A DNA stretch of 36,375 nucleotides from Anaerolineaceae bacterium (GTDB taxonomy: Bacteria > Chloroflexota > Anaerolineae > Anaerolineales > UBA11579): NCBI GenBank assembly GCA_900299355.1, contig OMJR01000125.1:1-36375 (forward strand), read 5' to 3'. The position numbers and the translations under genes were made by a program. This document shows positions 14,826 to 23,384 of the stretch, in pieces (positions within the stretch are counted from its first letter, which is position 1; each line of letters begins with the position of its first letter). The notes beneath the pieces were generated by a model. It did not search any database, was not told the DNA's origin, and saw nothing but the letters and a program-made list of their open reading frames with translations.

Positions 14826-16507
14826 TAGCGGCCACCTCCGGCACAAGCACAGGCGCAGCCGGCGCAGGCACAGGCGCAGCTGGAGCCGCCGCCGCTCCAT
14901 CCACCGCCGCTGCTGGAACTGGGTTTAGGCGGCGGGTTGGTGACCTTGGTGACGCCGCCGGTAAAGTCGCTCAGGCTGCCGACCACGCCGGCGGCCATGT
15001 TTTGCACGCCGCCGACCACCGAGGCGGCAAAATCACCACCCGGCAGGCTGGGCAACCCGGCGCCGCCGGTGCCGACCGAGGGCACGTTGCCGCCCGCTTT
15101 GCCGCCACCGCTGCCGCTGGTCACCGTGGACGAGCCACCGTAGCCGGGGTCGTAGCGGCCCCACCAGCGCGGCACAAAGACCGGTCCGGTGAAGACTTCG
15201 CGGCTGCGGCGGTCGTAATCCTGGTCCAGCATGGTCCATTCCAGGTTCTCTTCCAGGGCCGACATTTGCACATCCGGCGTGTCGTCGGCCTGCACCTGCT
15301 CCCAGGCTTGCTTGATGATGTTGCGGTAATACTCCACCGTTTCGCGTTTGCTGAAACCCTTCATCTTATTGGCCACGCTCTTGACCAGCGCGACCATCAT
15401 CTTTTGCAAATCCTTGCGACGCGCGGCCTTGCCCTTGCTGCGGAAGGCCTCTACGAAATCGGTTTCGTACTCGCGCAAGTTGAGCGTGTACTGGCTGGGG
15501 TCGACAATGTCCAGTTCCAGCGGGTCACGCTTGGTGACCGTGGCGGCGCCCTTCTTGACCACCGAAAACAAAATCATGGTCAGGATTTTGTCCATCGGCT
15601 GCTCGAGCAGGATGGCCGCTTCCGGGGCGGTGAGGCCGCGCTTGATGCCGTGGCCGGCAATCGAAATCTTGGGCGGCAGGTACTTGAGCCGGCGCCGGCG
15701 TTCGGCATATACCGAAATGACAATGATGCCCACAAAGAACAGGCAGAAGCAGCCGAAGACCAGGAAACCGAAAATGGCGTCCCAATCAATGTTGTAGCGC
15801 TGGCTGAAGCTGGGCTCGGTAATCGTACCGGCGGGCACGTAAGTCTTGGGGAAGGAGGCGCCGAAGAGATAGAAGCTGGAGCCGCTGGCGTTGGGGTTGC
15901 GCCAGGTATAGGTGATGCGACCCTGCTCGTCAATCGCGGTCACCGGCTGCTCGGGGAAGCCGCTGGGGGCGGGGTGCCAGCGCGGCTCGGCGGGGGTCAC
16001 ACCGGGCGGCAGATGGTAGGTGACAGTGATGTCAGCCGAGCCGTGCACGAATTCGGAGCCGAAGTAATTGGGCGCAAAGACGGCGCTGGCGTAGGCGTCG
16101 TCCTCGTTATCGGTGAAGAGCACATCGCGGATATCGGTCACCCGCATGGTGACCGTGCCGGTGTTGCCGGGGCGGATGGCGTTGCCGCCCAGGCCCAGCG
16201 CCACGCCGTAGGTGACATAGGGCGAGTCTTCGATGTTGGTGATGCGCGCGCCATCCACTTCGGCGCTGATGTTGGCGATGCTGTAATTGTTGTTGGGCAG
16301 ACCCACATCCACATAGTCAATCGCGTCGGCCCCGCCATCGTTGGCGAAGACCATCTCGTATTCGATATCCAGGGTGCCATCGCTCTGCCAGTAGAGGTCC
16401 ACCTTTTCACGTACCAGCTGGAAAGAATAGGTCTGCAAAAGCGGGGATGCGGCCGACAAAACCAACATCCCAAGCAAAACGATGACAATAAGCCAGATTC
16501 GTTTCAT
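14825..16507 (-). CDS. DUF2207-like membrane protein with Cys-Ala repeat C-terminus, candidate radical-SAM target
   Basis: Likely start MKRIWLIVIVLLGMLVLSAASPLL (ATG 16505-16507); extracytoplasmic beta region, TM, cytoplasmic region, Gly-rich linker, end GGGWSGGGSSCACACAGCACACAGGGR. Confidence 0.85.
   Translation of the reverse strand: MKRIWLIVIVLLGMLVLSAASPLLQTYSFQLVREKVDLYWQSDGTLDIEYEMVFANDGGADAIDYVDVGLPNNNYSIANISAEVDGARITNIEDSPYVTYGVALGLGGNAIRPGNTGTVTMRVTDIRDVLFTDNEDDAYASAVFAPNYFGSEFVHGSADITVTYHLPPGVTPAEPRWHPAPSGFPEQPVTAIDEQGRITYTWRNPNASGSSFYLFGASFPKTYVPAGTITEPSFSQRYNIDWDAIFGFLVFGCFCLFFVGIIVISVYAERRRRLKYLPPKISIAGHGIKRGLTAPEAAILLEQPMDKILTMILFSVVKKGAATVTKRDPLELDIVDPSQYTLNLREYETDFVEAFRSKGKAARRKDLQKMMVALVKSVANKMKGFSKRETVEYYRNIIKQAWEQVQADDTPDVQMSALEENLEWTMLDQDYDRRSREVFTGPVFVPRWWGRYDPGYGGSSTVTSGSGGGKAGGNVPSVGTGGAGLPSLPGGDFAASVVGGVQNMAAGVVGSLSDFTGGVTKVTNPPPKPSSSSGGGWSGGGSSCACACAGCACACAGGGR
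14840..14878 (-). repeat. Two near-identical 18-nt units encoding the CACACA-G-CACACA tail
   Basis: + strand ggcacaagcacaggcgca (14840-14857), gcc, ggcgcaggcacaggcgca (14861-14878). Confidence 0.8.
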
Positions 16508-16513
16508 TTGATT

Positions 16514-16540
16514 CGTCCTATGTCCTACGTCCAACGTCTT
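16514..16540 (+). repeat. 27-nt repeat cgtcc[g/t]atgtcctacgtccaacgtctt, intergenic copy
   Basis: 26/27 match to 11558-11584. Confidence 0.85.
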
Positions 16541-16560
16541 CCCTATCTACTACCGGCTGC

Positions 16561-16914
16561 TCACCACTTCGGCTTTTCGGTGAGCTGGTAGGTGGCGCCG
16601 CAGTAGGGGCATTCCACCGTGGGCGCACCGGCCACCATGTGGACGTGCTCGGGGCTGAGCGCGCCGCCGCATTGTTCACACTGCAATTTGGAGAGTTCCA
16701 CGTCGCCGGAAATATCAATGTTCAGTTTAACTTCCTGCTGGCCGGCTTCGGCGGCCTTGCGATTGGCGAACCAGATAATTACGAAACCGATGCCCACGCT
16801 GATGGCGCCAATCACAATCCAGCCCGGGCTGCCGTCCTCACTGAAGGCGCCCCATATAAAAAGCACGCCAAAGAAAATCAGAATGGCGGCGGCAATATTT
16901 CCGATGGTCTTCAT
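16561..16914 (-). CDS. Small membrane protein with C-terminal zinc-ribbon-like motif
   Basis: 117 aa; two TM segments, then LQCEQCGGALSPEHVHMVAGAPTVECPYCGATYQL (CxxC...CxxC). Confidence 0.75.
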   Translation of the reverse strand: MKTIGNIAAAILIFFGVLFIWGAFSEDGSPGWIVIGAISVGIGFVIIWFANRKAAEAGQQEVKLNIDISGDVELSKLQCEQCGGALSPEHVHMVAGAPTVECPYCGATYQLTEKPKW

Positions 16915-16940
16915 AGGTGTGGGTCCTCCGTGGCTTTAGT

Positions 16941-18227
16941 TTAGCGTATTTTAGGCGGCGGGGCAGGGTCAGCTGTCACCGGCAGATGGCGTGCGCTCCA
17001 CCAGCTGAGCAGGAAGCACAGCGCCGCAATTGCATACAGCATCAGGTAGCCCGCCGAGCGCGTGGCGGTGGCAGCATTGATGGGGTCGACCAGCAAGCCG
17101 CCCAGCAGGCGGGCCACGGCGCCCCCGCCGGCGCTAGCGATATTGGCGATGCCCAGGAAGCGCGCGGTGGCCTCCACCGGCACGATGTCGCTGAGCATGG
17201 CGAAGTTGGCGCTGATGAAGACCCCGCTGCCGATGCCAATCAGGCCGCCGGCCCACATCAGGCTGTCCGGCTCGCGCACGAAGAGCACCGCCACGGTACC
17301 AATCGCGGCCAGCGCGCAGCCCAGCATCACCAGCGGCTTGCGCCCCCAACGGTCGGCCAGGCGTCCGCTGGGCACCGCAATCAGCAGGATTGCGCCGCCA
17401 AGGATGGCGGAAAGCCGGGCCATAAAGCGCTGCGCCTCGGCCTCGGGCAAGCCAATGACGTCAATAATGAAGAGCAGCAAGAAAGTGCCGAGGATGACGA
17501 AGCCGGTCCAAAACAGGGCACGGTTGATAAACCACCAGGTGAAGCCGGGGTTGCCGCGCCAATCCATGTGGAAGCTGCGGCGTAGCGCCTGCCAGGTGCT
17601 CTCCTCGCTGGGCGGCGGGGCGGGCCAGGGATGGCGGCGCACGGTGCGCCAGGTCAGCCACAGGGCGGCCAGCAGTCCGATGGCGGGTACGCTGACTGCG
17701 GCTAAGAGGGCGGATTGACCCAATTCGGGGAAGCGGCCCATCAGTTCCCCGGCGCTGAATCGGCCGACCAAGACGGCCAAAATCTCCAGGAAGGATTTCA
17801 GGCCGGCGGCCAGGCCGCGCTGGCGGGCGGGCACCAGCTCCGGGTAGAGCGCCTGCCAGACCGGCAATATCAAATTGTCGCCCAGGCGGTAGAGCATCAC
17901 GCCGAGCACGAAGACCAGGATGCTGGAGGCCAGCGCGGTGACATACAGCGCGGCAATCATGATGGGCACCCCGGCCAGGAAGAAGGGCAGGCGTGGGCCG
18001 AGGCGCGAATGGGTGCGGTCGGAGAGCACGCCGACGATGGGGCCGGTGATTATCGCCAGCACCGAGGCTGCAAAGGTGGTGTAGCCCAGCAGGGTGTTGG
18101 GCGCCTCGGGGGCCAGGCGCAGCACCAGGTGGCCGAAGACGGCCGGGTCGAGCGTATTGGTCACCAGGGTGACGGCGAAGCTGAAGCTGGAAAGGGCCAG
18201 GAGGGTGGGCCAGGGCAGGCGTTTCAC
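16941..18227 (-). CDS. MFS transporter
   Basis: About 12 TM segments; LSDRTHSRLGPRLPFFLAGVP and GRLADRWGRKPLVMLG signatures; probable GTG start at 18225-18227 (track ORF extends to 18311). Confidence 0.85.
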   Translation of the reverse strand: MKRLPWPTLLALSSFSFAVTLVTNTLDPAVFGHLVLRLAPEAPNTLLGYTTFAASVLAIITGPIVGVLSDRTHSRLGPRLPFFLAGVPIMIAALYVTALASSILVFVLGVMLYRLGDNLILPVWQALYPELVPARQRGLAAGLKSFLEILAVLVGRFSAGELMGRFPELGQSALLAAVSVPAIGLLAALWLTWRTVRRHPWPAPPPSEESTWQALRRSFHMDWRGNPGFTWWFINRALFWTGFVILGTFLLLFIIDVIGLPEAEAQRFMARLSAILGGAILLIAVPSGRLADRWGRKPLVMLGCALAAIGTVAVLFVREPDSLMWAGGLIGIGSGVFISANFAMLSDIVPVEATARFLGIANIASAGGGAVARLLGGLLVDPINAATATRSAGYLMLYAIAALCFLLSWWSARHLPVTADPAPPPKIR

Positions 18228-18322
18228 GGCGCAAGTGTAGTCGATTTTGGAGCGTGGGGACCTGCCGTTTCGGTTAAATCCTATTAAAATAGAGCAAATC
18301 ATTCGTCCCATTTAGGAGCAAG

Positions 18323-19465
18323 ATGACCCCAGACAATAACGGCTACGTCCCCGGCCTTGAGGGTGTGATAGCCGCCCAAACCCGCAACAGCCGCGTGGAT
18401 GGCCTCGCTGGCCAACTGACCATTGGCGGCTTCGCCCTTGAAGAGATTGCCCCGCGCGCCAGCTTCGAAGAAATGACCTTCCTGCTGTGGAACGACCGCC
18501 TGCCCACGGCGGACGAGTTGGCCGCCTTTAGCCAGGAATTGGCCGCGCTGCGCGAATTGCCGCCGGCGACCCTGCAGCTGATTGAGGACATCGCCGCCAA
18601 AGATTTGGATTATATGGACGCTTTGCGCATAGCCGTGGGCACCTTGGGCTTGCAAGCGCCCAAAATCGACCCGGACCCCTGGCTGGCTAAACGGCTGGTG
18701 GCGACCTTCCCGAGTATCGTGGCGGCCGCCTGGCGGCTGAGCCAGGGTGAAGCGGTGGTGGCGCCCGACCCCAAACTGGGCCATGCCGCCAATTACCTCT
18801 ACATGCTGGAGGGACAGGCGCCCAGCGAGGCGCGCGCCCGCGGCCTGGAAACCTATCTGAATACGGTGATTGACCACGGCCTGAACGCCTCCACGTTTAC
18901 GGCGCGAGTGATCGTCTCCACGGCCAGCGATTTTGTGTCGGCCATCGTGGGCGCGGTCGGCGCACTCAAGGGACCGCTGCATGGCGGCGCGCCCGGCCCG
19001 GCGCTGGATATGGTCTTCGAGATTGGCGAAGCCGACAAGGCTGAGGCGGTACTGCGCAGCAAGCTGGATGCCGGTGAGCGCTTGATGGGCTTTGGCCACC
19101 GCGTGTACAAGGTGCGCGACCCGCGCGCCGAAGTGCTCTCCGGGGCGGCCCGCGCGCTCTATGAAGCCGACGGCGATATGGAGCTCTACAACTTGGTGCA
19201 GCAGGTGGAAAAAACCGCGGTAGCCTTGCTGGAAGAATACAAGCCGGGGCGTAACCTGCAAACCAACGTGGAGTTCTACACTGCCTTGCTGCTGCACGGT
19301 CTCGACCTGCAGATCGCGCTGTTCTCGCCGACCTTTGCGGTCGGGCGGGTCAGTGGCTGGCTGGCGCACTGCATCGAACAGCGCGCGGATGGGCGCTTGA
19401 TTCGCCCCAAGGCGCAATACGTCGGCGACAATGGCCGCCAGTGGAAAGCTCTGGCGGAGCGGTAA
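18323..19465 (+). CDS. gltA: Citrate synthase family protein (citrate/2-methylcitrate synthase)
   Basis: GPLHGGAPGPALDMV, GERLMGFGHRVYKVRDPRAEVL, GWLAHCIEQRADGRLIRPKAQYVG. Confidence 0.93.
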   Translation: MTPDNNGYVPGLEGVIAAQTRNSRVDGLAGQLTIGGFALEEIAPRASFEEMTFLLWNDRLPTADELAAFSQELAALRELPPATLQLIEDIAAKDLDYMDALRIAVGTLGLQAPKIDPDPWLAKRLVATFPSIVAAAWRLSQGEAVVAPDPKLGHAANYLYMLEGQAPSEARARGLETYLNTVIDHGLNASTFTARVIVSTASDFVSAIVGAVGALKGPLHGGAPGPALDMVFEIGEADKAEAVLRSKLDAGERLMGFGHRVYKVRDPRAEVLSGAARALYEADGDMELYNLVQQVEKTAVALLEEYKPGRNLQTNVEFYTALLLHGLDLQIALFSPTFAVGRVSGWLAHCIEQRADGRLIRPKAQYVGDNGRQWKALAER

Positions 19466-19499
19466 AACATCCCTCAAAAAGAATCTTCCGCTTAAGACT

Positions 19500-19550
19500 G
19501 GAGTCGAGGCCTTAGCCGGTTGACTTAACCCCGGCTAAAGCCTCGACTCC
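19500..19550. repeat. 20-nt inverted repeat with 11-nt loop (REP-like or terminator)
   Basis: ggagtcgaggccttagccgg (19500-19519) / ccggctaaagcctcgactcc (19531-19550), 19/20 complementary. Confidence 0.8.
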
Positions 19551-19570
19551 GAAACTCAGCCTGCTGATTG

Positions 19571-19612
19571 TGTCACCCTGAGTGGGGCGCACAATGTGCA
19601 CCCGCGAAGGGT
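19571..19612 (-). repeat. Palindromic repeat flanking the GIY-YIG gene, minus-strand orientation
   Basis: minus strand ACCCTTCGCGGGTGCACATTGTGCGCCCCACTCAGGGTGACA. Confidence 0.65.
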
Positions 19613-19656
19613 AATTGCCGAGTGATGCAAATCGCGGCCACAGCCGAAATAAGGCA

Positions 19657-19949
19657 ATGACCAAAGCTTACGTGTACATCCTGGGTAACCAAGGCAACCT
19701 GCTCTATGTGGGTGTTACCAATGATTTGAACGCCGGATGTTTGAGCACAAAACCAAGGCCATAAAGGGATATTCCAGCAAATACTCGATTGACCGCCTGT
19801 TGTATTTTGAGGAATTTGGGCATCCGCAGGACGCAATTGAATCCGAGAAACGCATCAAAGGTTGGTTGAAGCGCAAGAAACTTGACCTAGTCAGAACGAT
19901 GAATCCAAAATTTAAGGATTTGAGTGAAGGTTGGTTTGATGTCGGCTAG
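19657..19949 (+). pseudogene. GIY-YIG nuclease family protein (about 97 aa), interrupted by a one-base deletion at about 19728
   Basis: MTKAYVYILGNQGNLLYVGVTNDL (19657-19728) then, one frame over, (E)RRMFEHKTKAIKGYSSKYSIDRLLYFEEFGHPQDAIESEKRIKGWLKRKKLDLVRTMNPKFKDLSEGW; adding one G restores NDLERRMFEHK. Confidence 0.85.
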
Positions 19950-19975
19950 CTAGGATTATGGTCCAACATTGCAAA

Positions 19976-20019
19976 TATCCTTCGCTGGCACACCTGCGGT
20001 GCGCCGCTCAGGATGACAT
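19976..20019 (+). repeat. Palindromic repeat flanking the GIY-YIG gene, plus-strand orientation
   Basis: tatccttcgctggcacacctgcggtgcgccgctcaggatgaca. Confidence 0.65.
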
Positions 20020-20023
20020 AAGA

Positions 20024-20054
20024 AAAAAGAGCCGCTCATTGAGCGGCTCTTTTT
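20024..20054. terminator. Bidirectional intrinsic terminator, 15-bp stem
   Basis: aaaaagagccgctca-t-tgagcggctcttttt. Confidence 0.85.
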
Positions 20055-20067
20055 GATTGCTTTGGGC

Positions 20068-20829
20068 TTAGTTCCCAGACAGCAAGTTACCCAATATATC
20101 GCCGCCGATGCCGGCTGCACCCTTGCGCTCGCCGGTTTGCGATTTGAGGCCGGCTTCAATGCGGTCGGCCAGACGCGAGAAGGGCAGACTTTGCAGATAG
20201 ACCTTGCCCGGCCCGGTCAGCTTGGTGAGGAAGAGGCCCTCTCCGCCGAAGAGCGCGTTGGTGAAGCCGCCCACGAACTGGATATCGTAATCCACGCTGG
20301 GGGCAAAGCCGACCAGGCAGCCGGTATCCACGCGCAGGGTCTCGCCCGCTTGCAGGTCGCGCTCGATGATGGTGCCGCCAGCATGCATGAAGGCCAGCCC
20401 GTCGCCCTGCAGGCGTTGCAGGATGAAGCCTTCGCCGCCAAAGAGGCCGGCGCCGATGCGCTTGGTGAAAGCCACCTCGATTTCGATGCCGGCCGCCGCG
20501 CACAGGAAGGAATCCTTTTGGCACAGGAAGGTGCCACCCAGCGCGCTCAGGTCCAGCGGGATGATTTTTCCGGGGTAGGGCGCAGCAAAGGCTACCCGCG
20601 ACTTGGCGCCGCCATTGTTCAGGAAGCTGGTGATGAAAAAGCTCTCGCCGGTGAAGGCGCGCTTGAGGCCCTTGAAGATGCCGCCGCCGGTGCCGGTGGA
20701 CATTTCAATGCCGTTCTCCATATAGGTCATCGTGCCGGCCTCGCCGCGCACGCCCTCGCCGGGGTCTAACTCGACTTCGACCAGTTGCAGGTCGTCGCCG
20801 TAAATCTGATAGTCAATTATGTCTGCCAT
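20068..20829 (-). CDS. TIGR00266/AIM24 family protein
   Basis: 253 aa; DPGEGVRGEAGTMTYMENGIEMSTGTGGGIFKGLKRAFTGESFFITSF, GAGLFGGEGFILQRLQGDGLAFMHAGGT. Confidence 0.9.
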   Translation of the reverse strand: MADIIDYQIYGDDLQLVEVELDPGEGVRGEAGTMTYMENGIEMSTGTGGGIFKGLKRAFTGESFFITSFLNNGGAKSRVAFAAPYPGKIIPLDLSALGGTFLCQKDSFLCAAAGIEIEVAFTKRIGAGLFGGEGFILQRLQGDGLAFMHAGGTIIERDLQAGETLRVDTGCLVGFAPSVDYDIQFVGGFTNALFGGEGLFLTKLTGPGKVYLQSLPFSRLADRIEAGLKSQTGERKGAAGIGGDILGNLLSGN

Positions 20830-20836
20830 GGCTACC

Positions 20837-22054
20837 TCACTTGTTCGGATTGTGGCTTGATTCTAGGCCACTCGCTGTTTTGTGTCCAGCTGAATCCTGG
20901 GCCGCGGCGTAGATGGCCAATAACTGTTGATAATTACGTTCCGGCGTGTACAAAGTTTCATAGCTGCGCCGGCCGCGGCCGCCAATACGGGCCAGCTTGT
21001 CGGCATGCGCCTGGGCCCAGCCGACCTTGGCGGCGATGCCGCTGGCGTCGCCGGGGTTGAAGAGCAGGCCGTTCTTGCCATCCCTAATCATTTCGGCCAT
21101 CGCGCCGAGGCGCGAGGCCAGCACCGGCGTGCCGCAGGCAAAGGCCTCGATGATGGTGTTGGGCATGCCTTCGTAGGAGAGGGAGGGGAAGACCAGCAGT
21201 TTGGCGCGCCCCATCAGGCCCAGCACTTCGTTATGCGGGCGGCGCCCCAGCCATTCGACATTCAACTGCGCCTCGGCCGCCAGCTGCGCTTGCAGCGCCT
21301 CCGCCAGCGGCCCGTCCCCAACGATTTTGAGCGGCAAGCCATCCACGCGGCGCCATGCTTCCAGCAATGGCAGCAGGCCCTTCTGCTGGTCCAGGCGGCC
21401 CACGAAGAGTGCGAAGTTCTCGCGCTTGCCGCGCACGCGCTCCACCTCCGCCACGAAGTTGGGTTTCACCGCCAGGCGCTCGGCGGGCAGGCCGCCTTCA
21501 ATAAATTTGCGGCGCGCGAATTCGGTCAGCACGATGTAGCGGTCGACCTGGTGCTGCCAGGTGCCCAGCGCGCGATGAGTGGCCAGCATGCCGCCCACCA
21601 CGCCGGTCTGCGCGCGGCTGCCGCGCCAGCAGGCATGCGCCAGGCCCGGCCAGGCCACCGCTTTGCCCAGGCACTCCTCGCAAACCTGGCCGTCGCGAAA
21701 GAAAGTCGCCACCGGACAGAGCAGGCGGTAGTTGCGCAGGTCCTGCACCACTGGCAGGCCGTGGGCCTTGGCGGCGTAATAGGCCGCCGGCGAAATCAAC
21801 ATGAAGGTGTTGTGGAAGTGCACCAAATCCGGCTGGCTGCGGCGAATCAGGGCATCCAGCGCGCGGTAGCTGTCCCGCGACCAGACCGTGCGGGCCGCGG
21901 CGCTGAGCGGGTTCATCGCGTTGATGTCGGCGTTGTCGCGGGTGAAGGGGATGACTTCGTGGCCGTGCGCTTCGAGAAGGGCGCTGGTGGCGCGGTAGCT
22001 CTGGTCTTCGCCGCCGGGCTGCTGGTAATAGTTGTGGGCGTAAATAATTCTCAT
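20837..22054 (-). CDS. Glycosyltransferase family 4
   Basis: 405 aa; FVGRLDQQKGLLPLLEAWRRV, VFPSLSYEGMPNTIIEAFACGTPVLASRLGAMAEMI. Confidence 0.9.
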   Translation of the reverse strand: MRIIYAHNYYQQPGGEDQSYRATSALLEAHGHEVIPFTRDNADINAMNPLSAAARTVWSRDSYRALDALIRRSQPDLVHFHNTFMLISPAAYYAAKAHGLPVVQDLRNYRLLCPVATFFRDGQVCEECLGKAVAWPGLAHACWRGSRAQTGVVGGMLATHRALGTWQHQVDRYIVLTEFARRKFIEGGLPAERLAVKPNFVAEVERVRGKRENFALFVGRLDQQKGLLPLLEAWRRVDGLPLKIVGDGPLAEALQAQLAAEAQLNVEWLGRRPHNEVLGLMGRAKLLVFPSLSYEGMPNTIIEAFACGTPVLASRLGAMAEMIRDGKNGLLFNPGDASGIAAKVGWAQAHADKLARIGGRGRRSYETLYTPERNYQQLLAIYAAAQDSAGHKTASGLESSHNPNK

Positions 22055-23304
22055 GCGCGGGCCAACTGGCGTGCCAGCAGCAGCGCCATTACCAGGTAGG
22101 CCAGCCCTTGTCCGGCGAAGGCGCCGCCCACGCCGTAGGCGATGGTCAGGTACACGCCGCCGGTGAGCGCGAAGGCCGCGCCGTAGACATAGGCGCGCAC
22201 CACCCGCTCGGGCATTTCCATGGCGCGCAGGCCGGAGCCGAGCAGGCTGCTGGCGCCCATGACTACCGGCACCAACCCGGCCAGCGGCAGCAAGGCCGCG
22301 TATTCAGCGTATTGTCCGGCGTATAGCCACTCAATGATGGTGGTGCGGAAGAAAGCCAGCAGCAGCCAATAAAGTCCGCTGGCGGCTAGGAAGGCCAGAC
22401 TGAATTGGCGCAAGCGCCGGTGCAGGGTCGCCCGCCCGCGTTCCTGGTACAGCGTCGCCAGCTGGGGCAGCAGCAAAACCACCAGGGCCTGCACGCTTTG
22501 GGTCAGCGGGGTCAGCGTGTTGCTCAGCGCACGCAGCACGCCCGCGGCGGAGAGCTCGCTGGCGTAGGGAATGGCCAGGTAGAAGATATTGAGCGGCACC
22601 CAAATCAAAACCGCCGAGACGGCCGCCCAGCGGGCATAGTCCCATTGTGGGGCGCGCATCGCGGCCATCTTGCTCTTGGAGTTGCGTTGGGGTTTCAGGG
22701 CGGCCAGCAGCAGCAGCGAAATCAACAACGCAGCCAGCCCGAGCACCAGGTAGGCGCTGAAGGGGGAGAGCTGGTTGGCAGCCCGCAGCCATAGCAAACC
22801 GAGCACCGACAAAGCCAGGTAAAGCCCGCTGCCGACTGCCGCCCAGGTCGGTCGCGCCTCAACGTAAAAAGCGCGGCGCAGCAGCCAGGGCAGCAGGATA
22901 AAGGGTGACGCGATGGCGACCCCGTAGAGCGCGTTGGTTAATAGCGCGTTGCCAGCCTGGGCCAGCAGCCAGGCGGCCAGGGTCAGCAATGCAGCGCCAA
23001 GCAAGCTGACCAGCAGATGCCCGCTCAGCAGGAAACCCAGATAACTCCGAAAATGCTCGCGAAAGCGCCCGGCGCCCAGCACCAGCATCGGCTCGGTCAG
23101 CAGGGCAGTGTGCAGCGCGCCGAGAAAGAGGAACACCGCGAAGGCCAGTGCGAAGGCGCCGTAGGCTTCGGGCGCCAGCCAGCGCGCCAGGAGCACATTG
23201 ACTACAAAGGTGGTCAGCGAGAAGAGGCCCTGGTCGGCCAGGCTGAGCAGGGCGCGCGGCCCCCAATGGCGCAGGCGCGCAGCGAGCGGGGATGAATCTG
23301 ACAT
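22051..23304 (-). CDS. Polysaccharide flippase (Wzx/MATE-like)
   Basis: 417 aa polytopic protein; 4-nt overlap with the GT4 gene. Confidence 0.8.
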   Translation of the reverse strand: MSDSSPLAARLRHWGPRALLSLADQGLFSLTTFVVNVLLARWLAPEAYGAFALAFAVFLFLGALHTALLTEPMLVLGAGRFREHFRSYLGFLLSGHLLVSLLGAALLTLAAWLLAQAGNALLTNALYGVAIASPFILLPWLLRRAFYVEARPTWAAVGSGLYLALSVLGLLWLRAANQLSPFSAYLVLGLAALLISLLLLAALKPQRNSKSKMAAMRAPQWDYARWAAVSAVLIWVPLNIFYLAIPYASELSAAGVLRALSNTLTPLTQSVQALVVLLLPQLATLYQERGRATLHRRLRQFSLAFLAASGLYWLLLAFFRTTIIEWLYAGQYAEYAALLPLAGLVPVVMGASSLLGSGLRAMEMPERVVRAYVYGAAFALTGGVYLTIAYGVGGAFAGQGLAYLVMALLLARQLARA

Positions 23305-23384
23305 AGCGCCAATTTACCATGCGGGCCAGGTTGGCGGGGGGTGGCAGCGCACCCCAAAATCGGCCTGCGCCTATAATGCGGGGC

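Noticed and set aside
15002-16591. 529-aa plus-strand ORF opposite the Cys-tailed protein
   Set aside because: Antisense shadow ORF; the minus strand has domain structure, a plausible start and translational coupling
18299-19477. 392-aa minus-strand ORF
   Set aside because: Antisense to citrate synthase, whose motifs are unambiguous
20927-22099. 390-aa plus-strand ORF
   Set aside because: Antisense to the GT4 glycosyltransferase; no domain recognised
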